From Dyella kyungheensis (GTDB taxonomy: Bacteria > Pseudomonadota > Gammaproteobacteria > Xanthomonadales > Rhodanobacteraceae), in contig NZ_JADIKC010000005.1 of NCBI RefSeq assembly GCF_016905005.1, forward strand, positions 124,001 through 188,000: a DNA stretch of 64,000 nt, in the 5' to 3' direction. Positions 1 to 8,958 of this stretch are shown here, piece after piece (the stretch's first letter is position 1; every line of letters begins with the position of its first letter). A program made the position numbers and the translations under genes. The notes beneath the pieces are model-generated. The model was not told the origin of the DNA and made no database searches. It worked only from the letters and a program-made list of their open reading frames with translations.

Positions 1-1421
1 CAGTCGCCACCGAGCGCGCGGTACAAACTCACCAAGGAGCGGTAGCCGTCGCCGCGCGCCGCGCTCAGCGACAGTTCCGCCGAGAACAGGCTGCGTTCGG
101 TATCGAGCACTTCGAGGTAGTCGGTATAGCCGTTGTCATAGCGCTCCCGGGTGAGTTCCACGGCGCGTTTCAGCGCCGTCACCTGACGCTGCAGCGACGC
201 GATCAGCGCGCGCTTGGCCTGGATGGCCGCGAGCGCATCGTCGACATCGCGAAACGCGCTCTGGATGGTCTGCTGATAGATCTCCAATGCCTGCTCGCGG
301 CGTGCCTCCGCTTGCTGGTTGGCTGCATCGATGGCACCGCCGGAAAACAACGGGCCGAGCAGTTGGCCGGCGAACGACCAGGTGCGCGACGGGCCGGCGA
401 ACAAGTTGTCCAGTTGCCTGCTCGCAACGCCTCCGGACGCGGTCAGCGAGACCGAGGGGAAGTACAGCGCGCGCGCCGCGCCGATCAGTGCATTGGCGGC
501 CACCAGTTGTTGCTCGGCCTGCAGGATGTCCGGGCGCCTGGCGATCAGATCCGACGGCAGTCCACCGGGTACCGGCGGGGTGGCCAATTGCTGCAGGCTG
601 CGTCCGCGCCGGATCGGTCCGGGATTTCGGCCGATCAGCACGCACAAGGCATGCTCCTGCTGTGCGATCGCCTGTTGCAGCACCGGAATGGCGGACGCCG
701 CGGTTTCGTACTCCGCCGTGACCTGCATCATTTCGAACTCGGACACGGCGCCGCCGTCGAGGCGCATCTGAAACACGGCGACGGTGCTCTTGCGGCCGTC
801 CAGCGTGGCCTGCGCGATCTCCAGCTGGCGATCCAGATCGAGCAGGGTGATATAGCTGGTGGCGATGGTGGAGACCAGGGTCAGCGCAACGCCCAGGCGC
901 GCTTCTTCGGTCGCGAAGAGGTTCGCTTGTGCTGCCTCGTTCTCGCGCCGGATCTTGCCCCAGAGATCCAGTTCCCAACTCGCCGACAGCAGCGTGGAAT
1001 AGTTCTCGCTGATGGGATTGACGCCTGCAGGCAGCGAGGTGGCATTCCGGCTGACGCTTTGGCGGCTGGCGCCGGCACCGTAGCCCAGCTGGGGCAGGGC
1101 TTGCGCACGGGAGGTCACCACGAGTGCGGCAAATTCATCCACGCGCGCCGTGGCGATACGGAGATCGTGGTTGGCAGCCAGGCCCTCGTCCACCAGGGCA
1201 TCGAGCTCGCTGTCGCCAAAGGCGCGCCACCAGGCGGGCACATCGGCCAGCGTTGCCGAGGGCGCCGGAGCGGCGGCGTCGGCAAAACGATAGTTGGGCG
1301 GCGTGGAGACCGCCGGCCGCACATAGTCGGGACCCAGCGTGCAACCCGCATCGACGCATGCGATGACGACCAAGGCCAAAGCGATGGGTGGAAGCTTGCT
1401 GATTCGCAACCTCCGATTCAC
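1..1421 (-). CDS. RND efflux outer-membrane channel protein (OprM/NodT type), 3' end missing
   Basis: Outer-membrane factor of a tripartite efflux pump; it forms the TolC-like exit duct across periplasm and outer membrane. The reading frame is open from the left window edge to a GTG at 1421, which has an AGGAGG-type ribosome site at 1426-1433. The N-terminus is a lipoprotein signal with lipobox-like ...VDAGC followed by TLGPDYVRP, the classic start of the NodT family. Further in are the two family repeats, with WWRAFGDSELDALV, SWELDLWGKIRRENEAA and RRPDILQAEQQL. About 473 residues are visible, close to full family length, so only a few C-terminal residues are missing. The inner-membrane pump and adaptor are not in the window and probably lie to the left. 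The start choice is firm; the substrate cannot be inferred. Confidence 0.93.
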   Translation of the reverse strand, partial: MNRRLRISKLPPIALALVVIACVDAGCTLGPDYVRPAVSTPPNYRFADAAAPAPSATLADVPAWWRAFGDSELDALVDEGLAANHDLRIATARVDEFAALVVTSRAQALPQLGYGAGASRQSVSRNATSLPAGVNPISENYSTLLSASWELDLWGKIRRENEAAQANLFATEEARLGVALTLVSTIATSYITLLDLDRQLEIAQATLDGRKSTVAVFQMRLDGGAVSEFEMMQVTAEYETAASAIPVLQQAIAQQEHALCVLIGRNPGPIRRGRSLQQLATPPVPGGLPSDLIARRPDILQAEQQLVAANALIGAARALYFPSVSLTASGGVASRQLDNLFAGPSRTWSFAGQLLGPLFSGGAIDAANQQAEARREQALEIYQQTIQSAFRDVDDALAAIQAKRALIASLQRQVTALKRAVELTRERYDNGYTDYLEVLDTERSLFSAELSLSAARGDGYRSLVSLYRALGGD

Positions 1422-1812
1422 GCTGCCCCTCCTGGTCGCTCGCCGCGACCAGCAACCGCTTCGCGCTTCCGTCCGGAAGTTCGCTGCCCCGTTTACATGC
1501 AGACGAATTTGGAACCGGAGGCGTGGCTTCCGTGTGAATTTGCTCGAGCATCTGCAGTGCGCGAAGCATTTCACCATCATGCAGCGGGCTTTGGCGACGC
1601 GCGATGTATCCAGCCTGTAGCACTACTAAGTAGATCTACTGCCGTAGTGCGTTTCGTGCGCCATGCACGACATGCCCATCGTTTGCATCGCGTGGAACAT
1701 CAAGCCGCCACGTCGATGAACTCTGCGCTATCGTGCGCTATCGGCGCAGGCATATGCTGTACCGGGCGATAGGTTGCCAGCGCCTTGTTCTGCCTACCCA
1801 AGGATCCCAGCG
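1422..1812. other. Divergent intergenic region between efflux channel and membrane protein
   Basis: No convincing gene in this 391-bp gap; short frames here show no family resemblance. It holds a nested palindrome (see 1620-1650) and presumably the promoters of both flanking, divergently read genes. Confidence 0.6.
1620..1650. promoter_or_regulatory. Nested palindrome with GTAGATCTAC core
   Basis: A perfect 12-bp palindrome AGTAGATCTACT (1629-1640) sits inside a second inverted repeat, GCACTAC (1620-1626) and GTAGTGC (1644-1650), with nearly the same centre. The core at 1630-1639 fits the GTA-N4-TAC dyads seen at 28526, 28576, 33614, 33748 and 36119. It lies 173 bp before the membrane-protein start at 1813 and 209 bp before the efflux start at 1421, farther than the others. 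Operator function is inferred. Confidence 0.45.
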
Positions 1813-2280
1813 ATGACGAGCGAAGCGCTCCTGCCGGTCACGGGCGAAGGAATCACGAACAAACAACGCTTGTTCGTGCGCTATTACACCGGGGTCCTGA
1901 TGGATCTGGTGGTACTCAACCTTTTCGCGGAGTACTGGAAGAACGTCTACGTCGATACGTTCACCACCTCGCTGCTCGCCGCCATCGTGCTGCAGGTGTT
2001 GCTGAAGTTGACGGTTGCCGTCGAGCACCGCGTCGGTGCCTACTTCAAGGACAAGCCCGGCGGCTGGATGAAGTTCCTCAGGTTCTTCTTCGCTTGGCTG
2101 GTGTTGTTCGGTTCGAAGTTCGTGATACTCGAGGCGATCACCCAGCTGTTTGGCGAGGACGTGCGCTTCTACGGCGCGTTCCACGGGATCGTGGCGCTTA
2201 TCGTGGTGGTCGTGGTCATGCTGATCGCCGAGGAAGCGATCGTTCGGCTTTATCGAAAACTCGGCAACAAGGCCGAATGA
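1813..2280 (+). CDS. Small multi-pass membrane protein of unknown function
   Basis: A 155-residue protein with about four hydrophobic segments (roughly residues 35-70, 90-115 and 125-145) and a polar N-terminus. I do not recognise a named family. Visible features are a charged loop (HRVGAYFKDKPGGWMKF) between membrane segments and a run of valines near the C-terminus. The start at 1813 is chosen because AAGGA lies about 8 bases upstream; an in-frame ATG at 1774 has no such site and would add only low-complexity residues. It is transcribed away from the efflux channel gene and ends 28 bp before the convergent ligJ stop. A role in the inner membrane is all the sequence supports. Confidence 0.75.
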   Translation: MTSEALLPVTGEGITNKQRLFVRYYTGVLMDLVVLNLFAEYWKNVYVDTFTTSLLAAIVLQVLLKLTVAVEHRVGAYFKDKPGGWMKFLRFFFAWLVLFGSKFVILEAITQLFGEDVRFYGAFHGIVALIVVVVVMLIAEEAIVRLYRKLGNKAE

Positions 2281-2308
2281 AGCCAGGCATCGGACGCGCC
2301 GGGATGAA

Positions 2309-3349
2309 TCATCTGCCGCGAGCCCTCAGCTGCGCATCCAGGCGAGGGTAGATGCGTCGCACGTTGCCCTCGTAGACCTTGTGCCGGTCCTGGGCAGAGA
2401 GGCCCAGTGAGTCGATGTAACGGCGGGTATCGTCGAAGTGGTGGCCGGTGGTCGGGTCGATGCCGCGCACCGCGCCGACCATTTCCGAGCCGAACAGGAT
2501 GTTGTCGATGTCGATCACCCGGAACAGCAGGTCGATGCCCGGCTGGTGATACACGCAGGTGTCGAAGGACACGTTCTTCATCACGTGTTCGTTCAACGGC
2601 GGCTTCTTCAGCATGTCGGCCAGACCGCGGTAGCGGCCCCAGTGATAAGGCACGGCGCCGCCGCCATGCGGGATGACAAAGCGCAGGTCCGGGAAATCCC
2701 CAAACAGGTCGCCTTCCAGGAACTGCATGAAGGCGGTGGTATCGGCATTGATGTAGTGCGCGCCGGTGGCATGGAAATTCGCGTTGCAGCTGCCGGAGAC
2801 GTGGATCATGGCCGGCACGTCCAGTTCCACCATCTTCTCGAAGAACGGATACCAGGCGCGGTCGGTCAGCGGCGGACCGTTCCAGTGTCCGCCCGAGGGA
2901 TCGGGATTGAGGTTGCAGCCGACGAAGCCCAACTCGTTGACGCAGCGTTCCAGTTCGGCGATCGAATGCTCGATGGTCACGCCCGGCGATTGCGGCAGCT
3001 GGCACACACCGATGAACGTTTCCGGATAAAGCGCGACCACGCGGGCGATCAGGTCGTTGCAATGCCGCGTCCACGCCTGGCTGACCGGCTCGTCGCCAAG
3101 ATGGTGTGCCATGGTGCTGGCGCGCGGCGAGAAGATCGTCATGTCGGCGCCGCGTTCGCGCAGCAGGCGCAACTGGTTGGTCTCGATGCTTTCGCGGATG
3201 GCGTCGTCGGAGATGGCGGGATAGACCGGCAACGGCTGCGAGGGATCGGCGAAGTGCTTGAGCTGCGCTTCCCGAAAGGCATCGTGGGCTTTCGGCGCGG
3301 TGGTGTAGTGTCCGTGGCAGTCGATGATCAACGGGGCTCGCTCAGACAT
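2309..3349 (-). CDS. ligJ: 4-oxalomesaconate hydratase (LigJ/GalB-type, amidohydrolase fold)
   Basis: Adds water to 4-oxalomesaconate to give 4-carboxy-4-hydroxy-2-oxoadipate in the protocatechuate 4,5-cleavage and gallate pathways; cytosolic metal-dependent enzyme. The 346-residue protein matches the LigJ family along its whole length. It has the N-terminal metal motif DCHGHY (His12, His14), [42 protein letters not shown] and [15 protein letters not shown]. Start ATG 3349 overlaps the end of ligK by 8 bp, which indicates translational coupling. A much longer upstream extension of the frame is only the ligK gene read out of frame. It is the last gene of the six-gene leftward operon. The identification follows from recalled family sequence and the ligK neighbour. 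Confidence 0.93.
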   Translation of the reverse strand: MSERAPLIIDCHGHYTTAPKAHDAFREAQLKHFADPSQPLPVYPAISDDAIRESIETNQLRLLRERGADMTIFSPRASTMAHHLGDEPVSQAWTRHCNDLIARVVALYPETFIGVCQLPQSPGVTIEHSIAELERCVNELGFVGCNLNPDPSGGHWNGPPLTDRAWYPFFEKMVELDVPAMIHVSGSCNANFHATGAHYINADTTAFMQFLEGDLFGDFPDLRFVIPHGGGAVPYHWGRYRGLADMLKKPPLNEHVMKNVSFDTCVYHQPGIDLLFRVIDIDNILFGSEMVGAVRGIDPTTGHHFDDTRRYIDSLGLSAQDRHKVYEGNVRRIYPRLDAQLRARGR

Positions 3350-4013
3350 AGGTGAGCCCTTTCGAGGCCAGGCGCTCGCGCATGTCGTAGATGTCCAGGC
3401 CCAGTTCGCCGGCGGCGAGACGTTGGCGCTTTTCTTCTTCCCTGGCTTCGCGATCCTTCGCTTTGGCCAGGGTGGCGGCGGCCGTGGCGCGCGGCACCAC
3501 GCAAACGCCGTCGTCATCGGCAATCACCACATCGCCCGGGTTGACCAGCGCGCCGCCGCACACCACCGGCACGTTGACCGAGCCCAGCGTCTCCTTCACC
3601 GTGCCCTGTGCATGGATCGCGCGGCTCCATACCGGGAAGCCCATCACGGTGAGATCGCGCACGTCGCGCACACCGGCATCGATGATCAGCCCGCGGCAAC
3701 CGCGCGCCCTGGCCGAAGTAGCCAGCAGGTCACCGAAATAGCCGTCTTCGCAGGGACTGGTGGTGGCGGCAACGAGCAGGTCGCCTTCGCGCAACTGCTC
3801 GATCGCCACGTGCATCATCCAGTTGTCGCCCGGCGGCATCAGCACGGTGACGGCCGAGCCGGCGATGCGCGTGCCGCCGTAGATCGGCCGCAGGTTCGAC
3901 TGCATCAGGCCGCTGCGGCCCTGCGCTTCATGCACGGTGGCGACGCCGGCGAGCGCCAGCTCGGCGATGACGCTGGCATCGGCGCGTTCGATACGGGTGA
4001 CTACGACGGACAT
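3342..4013 (-). CDS. ligK: 4-carboxy-4-hydroxy-2-oxoadipate aldolase (LigK, RraA-like fold)
   Basis: Splits 4-carboxy-4-hydroxy-2-oxoadipate into pyruvate and oxaloacetate, the step after LigJ. It is a class II, metal-dependent aldolase of the RraA-like fold. At 223 residues it has the usual family length. The conserved phosphate/substrate loop GDLLATS (about 94-100) and the Arg-Asp pair in DAGVRD (Arg116, Asp117), which bind substrate and metal, are present, as is [21 protein letters not shown] 4013 has GAGGA about 8 bases upstream; an in-frame ATG slightly further upstream is possible. It lies 20 bp after the porin gene and overlaps ligJ by 8 bp, so the two enzymes are made together. Confidence 0.92.
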   Translation of the reverse strand: MSVVVTRIERADASVIAELALAGVATVHEAQGRSGLMQSNLRPIYGGTRIAGSAVTVLMPPGDNWMMHVAIEQLREGDLLVAATTSPCEDGYFGDLLATSARARGCRGLIIDAGVRDVRDLTVMGFPVWSRAIHAQGTVKETLGSVNVPVVCGGALVNPGDVVIADDDGVCVVPRATAAATLAKAKDREAREEEKRQRLAAGELGLDIYDMRERLASKGLTYV

Positions 4014-4033
4014 GGCTTTTCCTCTTTCGAACA

Positions 4034-5503
4034 TCAATCGTTGGCGGCGGCAGGCTTGAAGCCCATCAGTACACCGATGTCCACGCGCAGGCCGATGGCG
4101 TAGACGAGCAGGTTCTTCGGCAGTACCGGCGTCTTCGGGATGCTCGAATTGTCCGGGTGCACGATGTACTGCACGCTCGGCATCAGCTCCAGGCCCTTGA
4201 CGATGTGGTAGCTGTAGGTGAGATCGGCCGCTGTCTGGTGGCGCGCATTCCAGCCGCTGCCGCCCAGCTTGGCACGCTCCTCGGCGAGAAACGCCCGCTC
4301 GGCCGAGGTCAACTCGAACTCGGAAATGTTCAGGCCCACCGTGTCGTAGGGACGCGACGCGAACGGACCGGTCATGACGAAGCCGGCATAGATCTGCTGG
4401 CGCATGATTTCCTGCTGTTCCAGCTGCTGCACCCAGCCGCCGAACACGTTGAAGCTGCGCGGCGAGTCCGGGTCCGGACGCCAGATCACCTTGTCGCCCA
4501 TCATGTAGATGCCGTCGCGCACGTGGTTGTCGGTGGCGGCGGTGCCGCCTTTGATACCCAGCGGCTGTCCGCGCGTGTTGAGGTTGATGTCGGTCAGCGG
4601 GGCCGTGCTCACATAGGCGCCGCCCTTCAGCTCGAACGGATACTGCTCGGCGCGCGGATCGTTTTTCACCCAACCGAATTCGACCGGAACGGTGTAACCG
4701 GTGGCATGTTCGATGCCCCAGTTCAAGCCGTTGCTGGGTTGGATGGTGGGATTGACCTCGAACGCACCCATGTCGACATAGGTGTTCTCGGTGGTCTTGT
4801 ACTTCACGTTGCCGCCCCAGGTTGCCGACGGCAGCAGGCTGAGGCCGGTTTCCGAGACCAGCATGCGCGGCTCGCCGCAGGTATTGGCGGAAGTGAACTG
4901 GCAGTTCACCACCAAGTGGCCGAAGTAGGTGGTGCTGCCCAGGCGGCCGACCTGGATATCGAGCCGGTCGTCCAGGCCTTTGTACTCGTACGAGAACAGG
5001 CCCAGGTGCCAGCGCGTATAGGGATTCTTGTAGATGTACTGCTGCTTGGTATAGGTGCCGGTGACGAGCGCGTTGAGGCTCAGGCCGTAATCGCGATAGA
5101 CGGTGAAGTGCAGGGTGGATCCCGTCCATCCCCACATCTTGGCCAGGTCCAGATCCGCGCCGATATAGAACTGGCCCACGTTGTGGCTGCCCTGGTAGAC
5201 GCCGCCGGTGGTGTTCTTGGCGTACTGGTCGACCAGGCTGGCGCGGATGTTCACGCCGTCGTCGATCAGGCTCTGCACCCAATCCGGGCGAGGCAGCGCG
5301 GGTTCCTTGTAGGTCGCCCTCGGCGGCGCCGCGGCGGCATCGCCACCGCTATTGTCCTGCTGCGACGTCGCATAGGTGTCGGCCCAGTTCGCACTCGGAC
5401 CGGTGTCCGCCGCGGCCGGCACATCTTGCGCATGCACGGCGGGCACCAGTAGCGCGGCGATCAGGCCGAGATAAAGCGATTGTCGTGTCATCAAGCCTTT
5501 CAT
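4034..5503 (-). CDS. OprB-family carbohydrate/aromatic-acid porin
   Basis: Outer-membrane beta-barrel porin, 489 residues, with a signal peptide ending at AVHAQ. The N-terminal part ([25 protein letters not shown]) and the repeated beta-strand pattern ([60 protein letters not shown]) fit the OprB family; the C-terminal half ends in a typical amphipathic barrel. ATG 5503 is chosen because GGGGAGG lies about 9 bases upstream and the signal peptide starts there; longer in-frame starts exist but add non-signal sequence. Within this operon it probably admits the aromatic acid or its cleavage product, feeding the DctA-type carrier encoded just before it. The substrate is inferred from context only. 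Confidence 0.85.
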   Translation of the reverse strand: MKGLMTRQSLYLGLIAALLVPAVHAQDVPAAADTGPSANWADTYATSQQDNSGGDAAAAPPRATYKEPALPRPDWVQSLIDDGVNIRASLVDQYAKNTTGGVYQGSHNVGQFYIGADLDLAKMWGWTGSTLHFTVYRDYGLSLNALVTGTYTKQQYIYKNPYTRWHLGLFSYEYKGLDDRLDIQVGRLGSTTYFGHLVVNCQFTSANTCGEPRMLVSETGLSLLPSATWGGNVKYKTTENTYVDMGAFEVNPTIQPSNGLNWGIEHATGYTVPVEFGWVKNDPRAEQYPFELKGGAYVSTAPLTDINLNTRGQPLGIKGGTAATDNHVRDGIYMMGDKVIWRPDPDSPRSFNVFGGWVQQLEQQEIMRQQIYAGFVMTGPFASRPYDTVGLNISEFELTSAERAFLAEERAKLGGSGWNARHQTAADLTYSYHIVKGLELMPSVQYIVHPDNSSIPKTPVLPKNLLVYAIGLRVDIGVLMGFKPAAAND

Positions 5504-5580
5504 TGACGCAATCCTCCCCATCGCGGCGCCCAGGGGAGCCGCGAACTCAAGTTGTTTTGAGGGCATGATCGTTCTGCTCG

Positions 5581-6873
5581 TCAGCCCGCTCGTAGTTCTC
5601 GTTGAAGCCTGTCGAGGTCCACTGCTTTCTCCCAGCGGCCGACGACGACGGTGGCAACGCAATTGCCGACGATGTTCACGAACACGAAGGCGGCGGACAA
5701 AATGCGGTGCACACCAAGAATCAAGGCAATGCTGCTGACGGGAATGGTCTTCGTCGCCGCCAGCGTGAGGGTCAGTACGGCGATGGCCGAGCCCGATACG
5801 CCCGCGCCACCCTTGGACGTGAGCAAGAGGATCAGCAGGAGGCCCAGCTGCGCCTGCCAGCCCAGCGCGGTATCGGTGGCCTGCGCCAGGAACACCGTCA
5901 CCGCCGCGAAGTACAGGCAGGTGCCGTCGTGATTGAAGCTGTAAGCGGTAGGCAGCACCATGCCGACCACCGATTCGTCCACGCCCAGCCGGGTGAGTTT
6001 TTCGGTGAGCTGCGGGAACACGCTTTCCGACGAACTGGTACCAAGCACCAGCACCAGTTCCTCGCGGAAATAGCGCATCAATCGCAGCAGGCTGAAGCCA
6101 CAGGCGTAGGAGATCGGCGCCAGCACCACCAGCAGGAACACGGCGCAGGTCAGCACGAACTCACCGACCAGCTTGCCCAGCGGCAGCAGGCTGCTGATGC
6201 CGAACTTGGCGGTGGTGAAGGCAATCGCGCCAAAGGCCGCGATCGGCGCGAGCTTCATCACCACGCGGATGATCCAGAACAGCGTTTCGCGCACCACGTC
6301 GACCACGTGCAGTACGGGCTGCCCCTTCTCGCCGAGGCTGGCCAGGCCGCAGGCGAACAACACCGAGAACAGCAGGATCTGCAGGATGTCGCCCTGGCTG
6401 AAAGCGCCCACGGCCGACGTCGGCACCAGGTTGGTCAGGAACTCGCCGAAGCCGTGCGGCGCCACTTTTGTGGCGTCCACCGAATCCACGCCGTGCTTGA
6501 GCGTGGCCAAGTCCACGTGCATGCCGACACCGGGCTTGAGCAGATTGATGGCGACCAGGCCGATCACCAGCGCGATGCTGGTGACCACTTCGAAATACAC
6601 CATCGCCTTGAGCGCGATGCGGCCCACCTTGCCCAGGTCGCGCACGCTGGCAATGCCGTGCGTCACCGTGCAGAAAATGATCAGCCCCACCACCATCTGG
6701 ATCAGGCGGATGAAGATGTCGCCGAGCGGCTTGAGTGCGGCGCCGACATTCGGCCACAGCACGCCGACCAGCACGCCCAGCACGATGCCGGCCAGCACCT
6801 GGAAGGTCAGGTCTCGATAGAGCGGTCGCCGTTGCGAAATCATGTGGGCTTGGAGATTTACCGGTCGGGTCAT
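5581..6873 (-). CDS. DctA-type dicarboxylate:cation symporter (DAACS family)
   Basis: Inner-membrane carrier of the glutamate/C4-dicarboxylate symporter family, about 430 residues with the family's eight membrane segments and two re-entrant hairpins. Signature stretches are present: GTSSSESVFPQL (first hairpin serine-rich motif), PTAYSFNHDGT, SKGGAGVSGSAI (second hairpin) and IVGNCVATVVV. ATG 6873 is the first ATG; ATG 6843 (MISQRRPLYRDLTFQ) looks equally like known DctA N-termini and may be the real start, since neither has a strong ribosome site. In this operon the likely cargo is a di- or tricarboxylate such as the aromatic acid substrate or its ring-cleavage product, but succinate-type substrates cannot be excluded. 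Confidence 0.9.
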   Translation of the reverse strand: MTRPVNLQAHMISQRRPLYRDLTFQVLAGIVLGVLVGVLWPNVGAALKPLGDIFIRLIQMVVGLIIFCTVTHGIASVRDLGKVGRIALKAMVYFEVVTSIALVIGLVAINLLKPGVGMHVDLATLKHGVDSVDATKVAPHGFGEFLTNLVPTSAVGAFSQGDILQILLFSVLFACGLASLGEKGQPVLHVVDVVRETLFWIIRVVMKLAPIAAFGAIAFTTAKFGISSLLPLGKLVGEFVLTCAVFLLVVLAPISYACGFSLLRLMRYFREELVLVLGTSSSESVFPQLTEKLTRLGVDESVVGMVLPTAYSFNHDGTCLYFAAVTVFLAQATDTALGWQAQLGLLLILLLTSKGGAGVSGSAIAVLTLTLAATKTIPVSSIALILGVHRILSAAFVFVNIVGNCVATVVVGRWEKAVDLDRLQRELRAG

Positions 6874-6935
6874 GATGCAACTAACTCTTGGCAAATGCCG
6901 CGTCAGCGCTGCGTGTGGCGGTGCCGTCGTTCATG

Positions 6936-7835
6936 TCAGGCCATGTTTCCTTTCAGCAAGGCATCGGCTGGGCCAAGCACCTCGTCGAAGCTGAGTTTCC
7001 GGGGCAGCAGCGCCTGTTCCAGGCAGGCATCGATGATCCACTCCAGCGGAGCGCGCAAGGCGTCGAAGCCGGACAAGGTCTTGCGTGGACCTGCCTCAGG
7101 CGTAGGTTGTTGGTGCTCCGCCTGGGCCAGCAGGTTGTAAGCGGCCCGCACGGCGGCAGGTTCGCGCGCGCAGACATCCGCGCTGGCGGCCACCACGTGG
7201 TTGATCGGCACGAAACCGTGCTGCTGCGCCCAGGCCAGGTCCCGCGCCCTGGCGTTGGCGATCACCGGCACGTAGTCGTCGCCTTCGGGAAGGTCGTTGC
7301 CGAAGATCGCGGCATCGATGTCGCCATCGTGCAGCATCTCGAGCAGGCCCTTGCCGTGCGCAGGATGTTCGACGAACGACGGATCCTGGTACTGCTCCAC
7401 ATGGGCCGGGTCATGGGTGATCCAGCGGATATCGGGCGTGGCCAGGCCATAGTCTTCGACAAGATGTGCGCGCACCCACATGCCGGTGGTCTGCGTGTAC
7501 GAGCGCACGCCAATACGCTTGCCGCGCAACTGCTCAGGTTTCACCTCGCCGTGCGGACGATACGAAATCAGGCAGCCGCGCTGAAAGCGCGACGCCACCA
7601 CCACCGGCAACAGCACCACCGGCCGCTTGAATGCGACGGCCTGAAGCGCGGTGACGATGGCCAGCTCCGAGAGGTCGAATGCCGCTTCGCGCACCATCGG
7701 GGCAAAGGCCTGATGGATCGGGTTGATCTCGGTGAAGTCGAGCGTCACCTGGTCGCTCTTGAGCGATCCATCCTTCAGCGGCGTGGTCAGCGCCGTGGTC
7801 TTCAACACCGCTTTCAGGTGCACGGGCTGGCTCAT
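6936..7835 (-). CDS. 4,5-dihydroxyphthalate decarboxylase-like protein (substrate-binding-protein fold)
   Basis: A 299-residue protein without signal peptide, resembling 4,5-dihydroxyphthalate decarboxylases (Pht5-like), which share the fold of periplasmic binding proteins of the nitrate/sulfonate type. Recognisable stretches are FDLSELAIVTAL, LRGKRIGVRSYTQTTGMWVRAHL and EMLHDGDIDAAIFGNDLP. The absence of an export signal favours a cytosolic enzyme over a transport component. The gene starts with ATG 7835 overlapping the stop of the preceding amidohydrolase by 4 bp (ATGA), so it is translationally coupled. If it decarboxylates a dihydroxyphthalate-like acid, the product would be protocatechuate, which would enter the LigJ/LigK route. 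The exact substrate is inferred. Confidence 0.75.
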   Translation of the reverse strand: MSQPVHLKAVLKTTALTTPLKDGSLKSDQVTLDFTEINPIHQAFAPMVREAAFDLSELAIVTALQAVAFKRPVVLLPVVVASRFQRGCLISYRPHGEVKPEQLRGKRIGVRSYTQTTGMWVRAHLVEDYGLATPDIRWITHDPAHVEQYQDPSFVEHPAHGKGLLEMLHDGDIDAAIFGNDLPEGDDYVPVIANARARDLAWAQQHGFVPINHVVAASADVCAREPAAVRAAYNLLAQAEHQQPTPEAGPRKTLSGFDALRAPLEWIIDACLEQALLPRKLSFDEVLGPADALLKGNMA

Positions 7836-8689
7836 GCCACGACTCCCGCCAAGGCCGGGTAGATGCGTGCCACGGTGCCGCCGAGAATCATCGCCTGCTG
7901 GTCGTCGGGCAGGCTGGACAGTGCTTCGCGCGCGCTTGCCAGCAGCTCGCCAAGCGAACCTTCCGTTGCCGGGAAGTTGGAACCCCAGGCAATGCGTTCG
8001 GCGCCAAAGGTTGCCACCAGTTTTTCCAGGAACTCGGCCGGAGTGGAGCGGCCTTGTGCGGCGGACGCGAGCGTGCGGTTGGTCAGCTTCAGATGCACGC
8101 CCTTGAACTGCGCCATCTCGAACAAGGCCTGCGCGGCGTCGTACGGCGCGCCATCATCCAGCGTCGGGCGGGCGCAGTGATCGAGCAGCACGCGCGAGTC
8201 CGGAAAACGTTCCAGCAGGTTGCGCAGCGTGGGCAGGCCCTGCATGGTCATCTGCAGGCACACGGGGATGCCTTTGCGTTCGGCATGTGCCCACGCCGGA
8301 TACGAATCCGGATGGCCCAGCCAATCCGACTGCCCGGGCATGGTGGTGCCGGTGGTGAACAGGCGGAAGCCGTGCAAGCCCTCGGCCTCCCAATGATCGA
8401 TCCGCTCCACCGCATCGGGCGCCAGCGCATCGATCGAGTACACGCCCACCAGGCGCTCCGGATAGGCGCGCACCGCATCGACCACATAGCGGTTGTCGTG
8501 GCCGTACACGGTCGACGCCTGCACCACCACGGCTTTGGCGACGCCGGCCTGGTCGAGTGCCTTGACCACGCCCTCGGCGTCCACGGGGCGCTGCTGCGAC
8601 CACTCCGACTGATGCCCGCCGATGGGGGCCTTCGGGTATTTGGTGTTATCGGGAGCGATGGCGTGCAGGTGCGAATCGATGATGTGCAT
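7832..8689 (-). CDS. Amidohydrolase family 2 (LigI-like TIM barrel hydrolase)
   Basis: First gene of the aromatic operon. It has 285 residues with a metal-dependent TIM-barrel hydrolase fold: N-terminal DSHLHA (His-x-His), KAVVVQAS, VLLDHCARP and C-terminal RIAWGSNFP. It resembles 2-pyrone-4,6-dicarboxylate lactonase (LigI) and lactonases of the same superfamily, which would act just upstream of LigJ, but identity is not strong enough to assign that reaction. Where LigI has Asp (GTDWP) this protein has Asn (GSNFP); some subfamilies share this. The ATG at 8689 is the only sensible start. The long gap before it holds the divergent promoter shared with the LysR gene. Confidence 0.78.
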   Translation of the reverse strand: MHIIDSHLHAIAPDNTKYPKAPIGGHQSEWSQQRPVDAEGVVKALDQAGVAKAVVVQASTVYGHDNRYVVDAVRAYPERLVGVYSIDALAPDAVERIDHWEAEGLHGFRLFTTGTTMPGQSDWLGHPDSYPAWAHAERKGIPVCLQMTMQGLPTLRNLLERFPDSRVLLDHCARPTLDDGAPYDAAQALFEMAQFKGVHLKLTNRTLASAAQGRSTPAEFLEKLVATFGAERIAWGSNFPATEGSLGELLASAREALSSLPDDQQAMILGGTVARIYPALAGVVA

Positions 8690-8958
8690 GAGTAGCGCGA
8701 ATCCATGGTCTGCGGTGTCAGGCGCCAGAGGCGTCTTTCTTGCGATGCAACAATCAGCAGATCAAGGGAGGCGTCAATCGGCGGGCTTTTTATGCTGCGT
8801 TGCGCAACGAAAAGACAGCCTTCAGACTTTCGACTTTGATATCGACTGTTACGGGGGTCTTCGCCCCTTCGCATTTCGGGATCGGAAGTTGCGCCAAATC
8901 ACTAGTGTTGCCAAATTCGTTTTACTATCGGGTCATAAGTAAATGCTATTAATTGTCC
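8690..8958. promoter_or_regulatory. Divergent control region between aromatic operon and its LysR regulator
   Basis: A 269-bp region, more AT-rich than its surroundings towards the LysR gene. It contains the 8-bp palindrome CACTAGTG near 8900 and an AT-rich stretch just before 8959. The arrangement (LysR gene divergent from the operon it controls) is the usual one for this family, so LysR sites and both promoters are expected here; I cannot name the exact operator. Confidence 0.55.

Noticed and set aside
1422-1812. Possible extra gene between efflux channel and membrane protein
   Set aside because: Short frames here lack ribosome sites and family features, and the nested palindrome fits a control region better.
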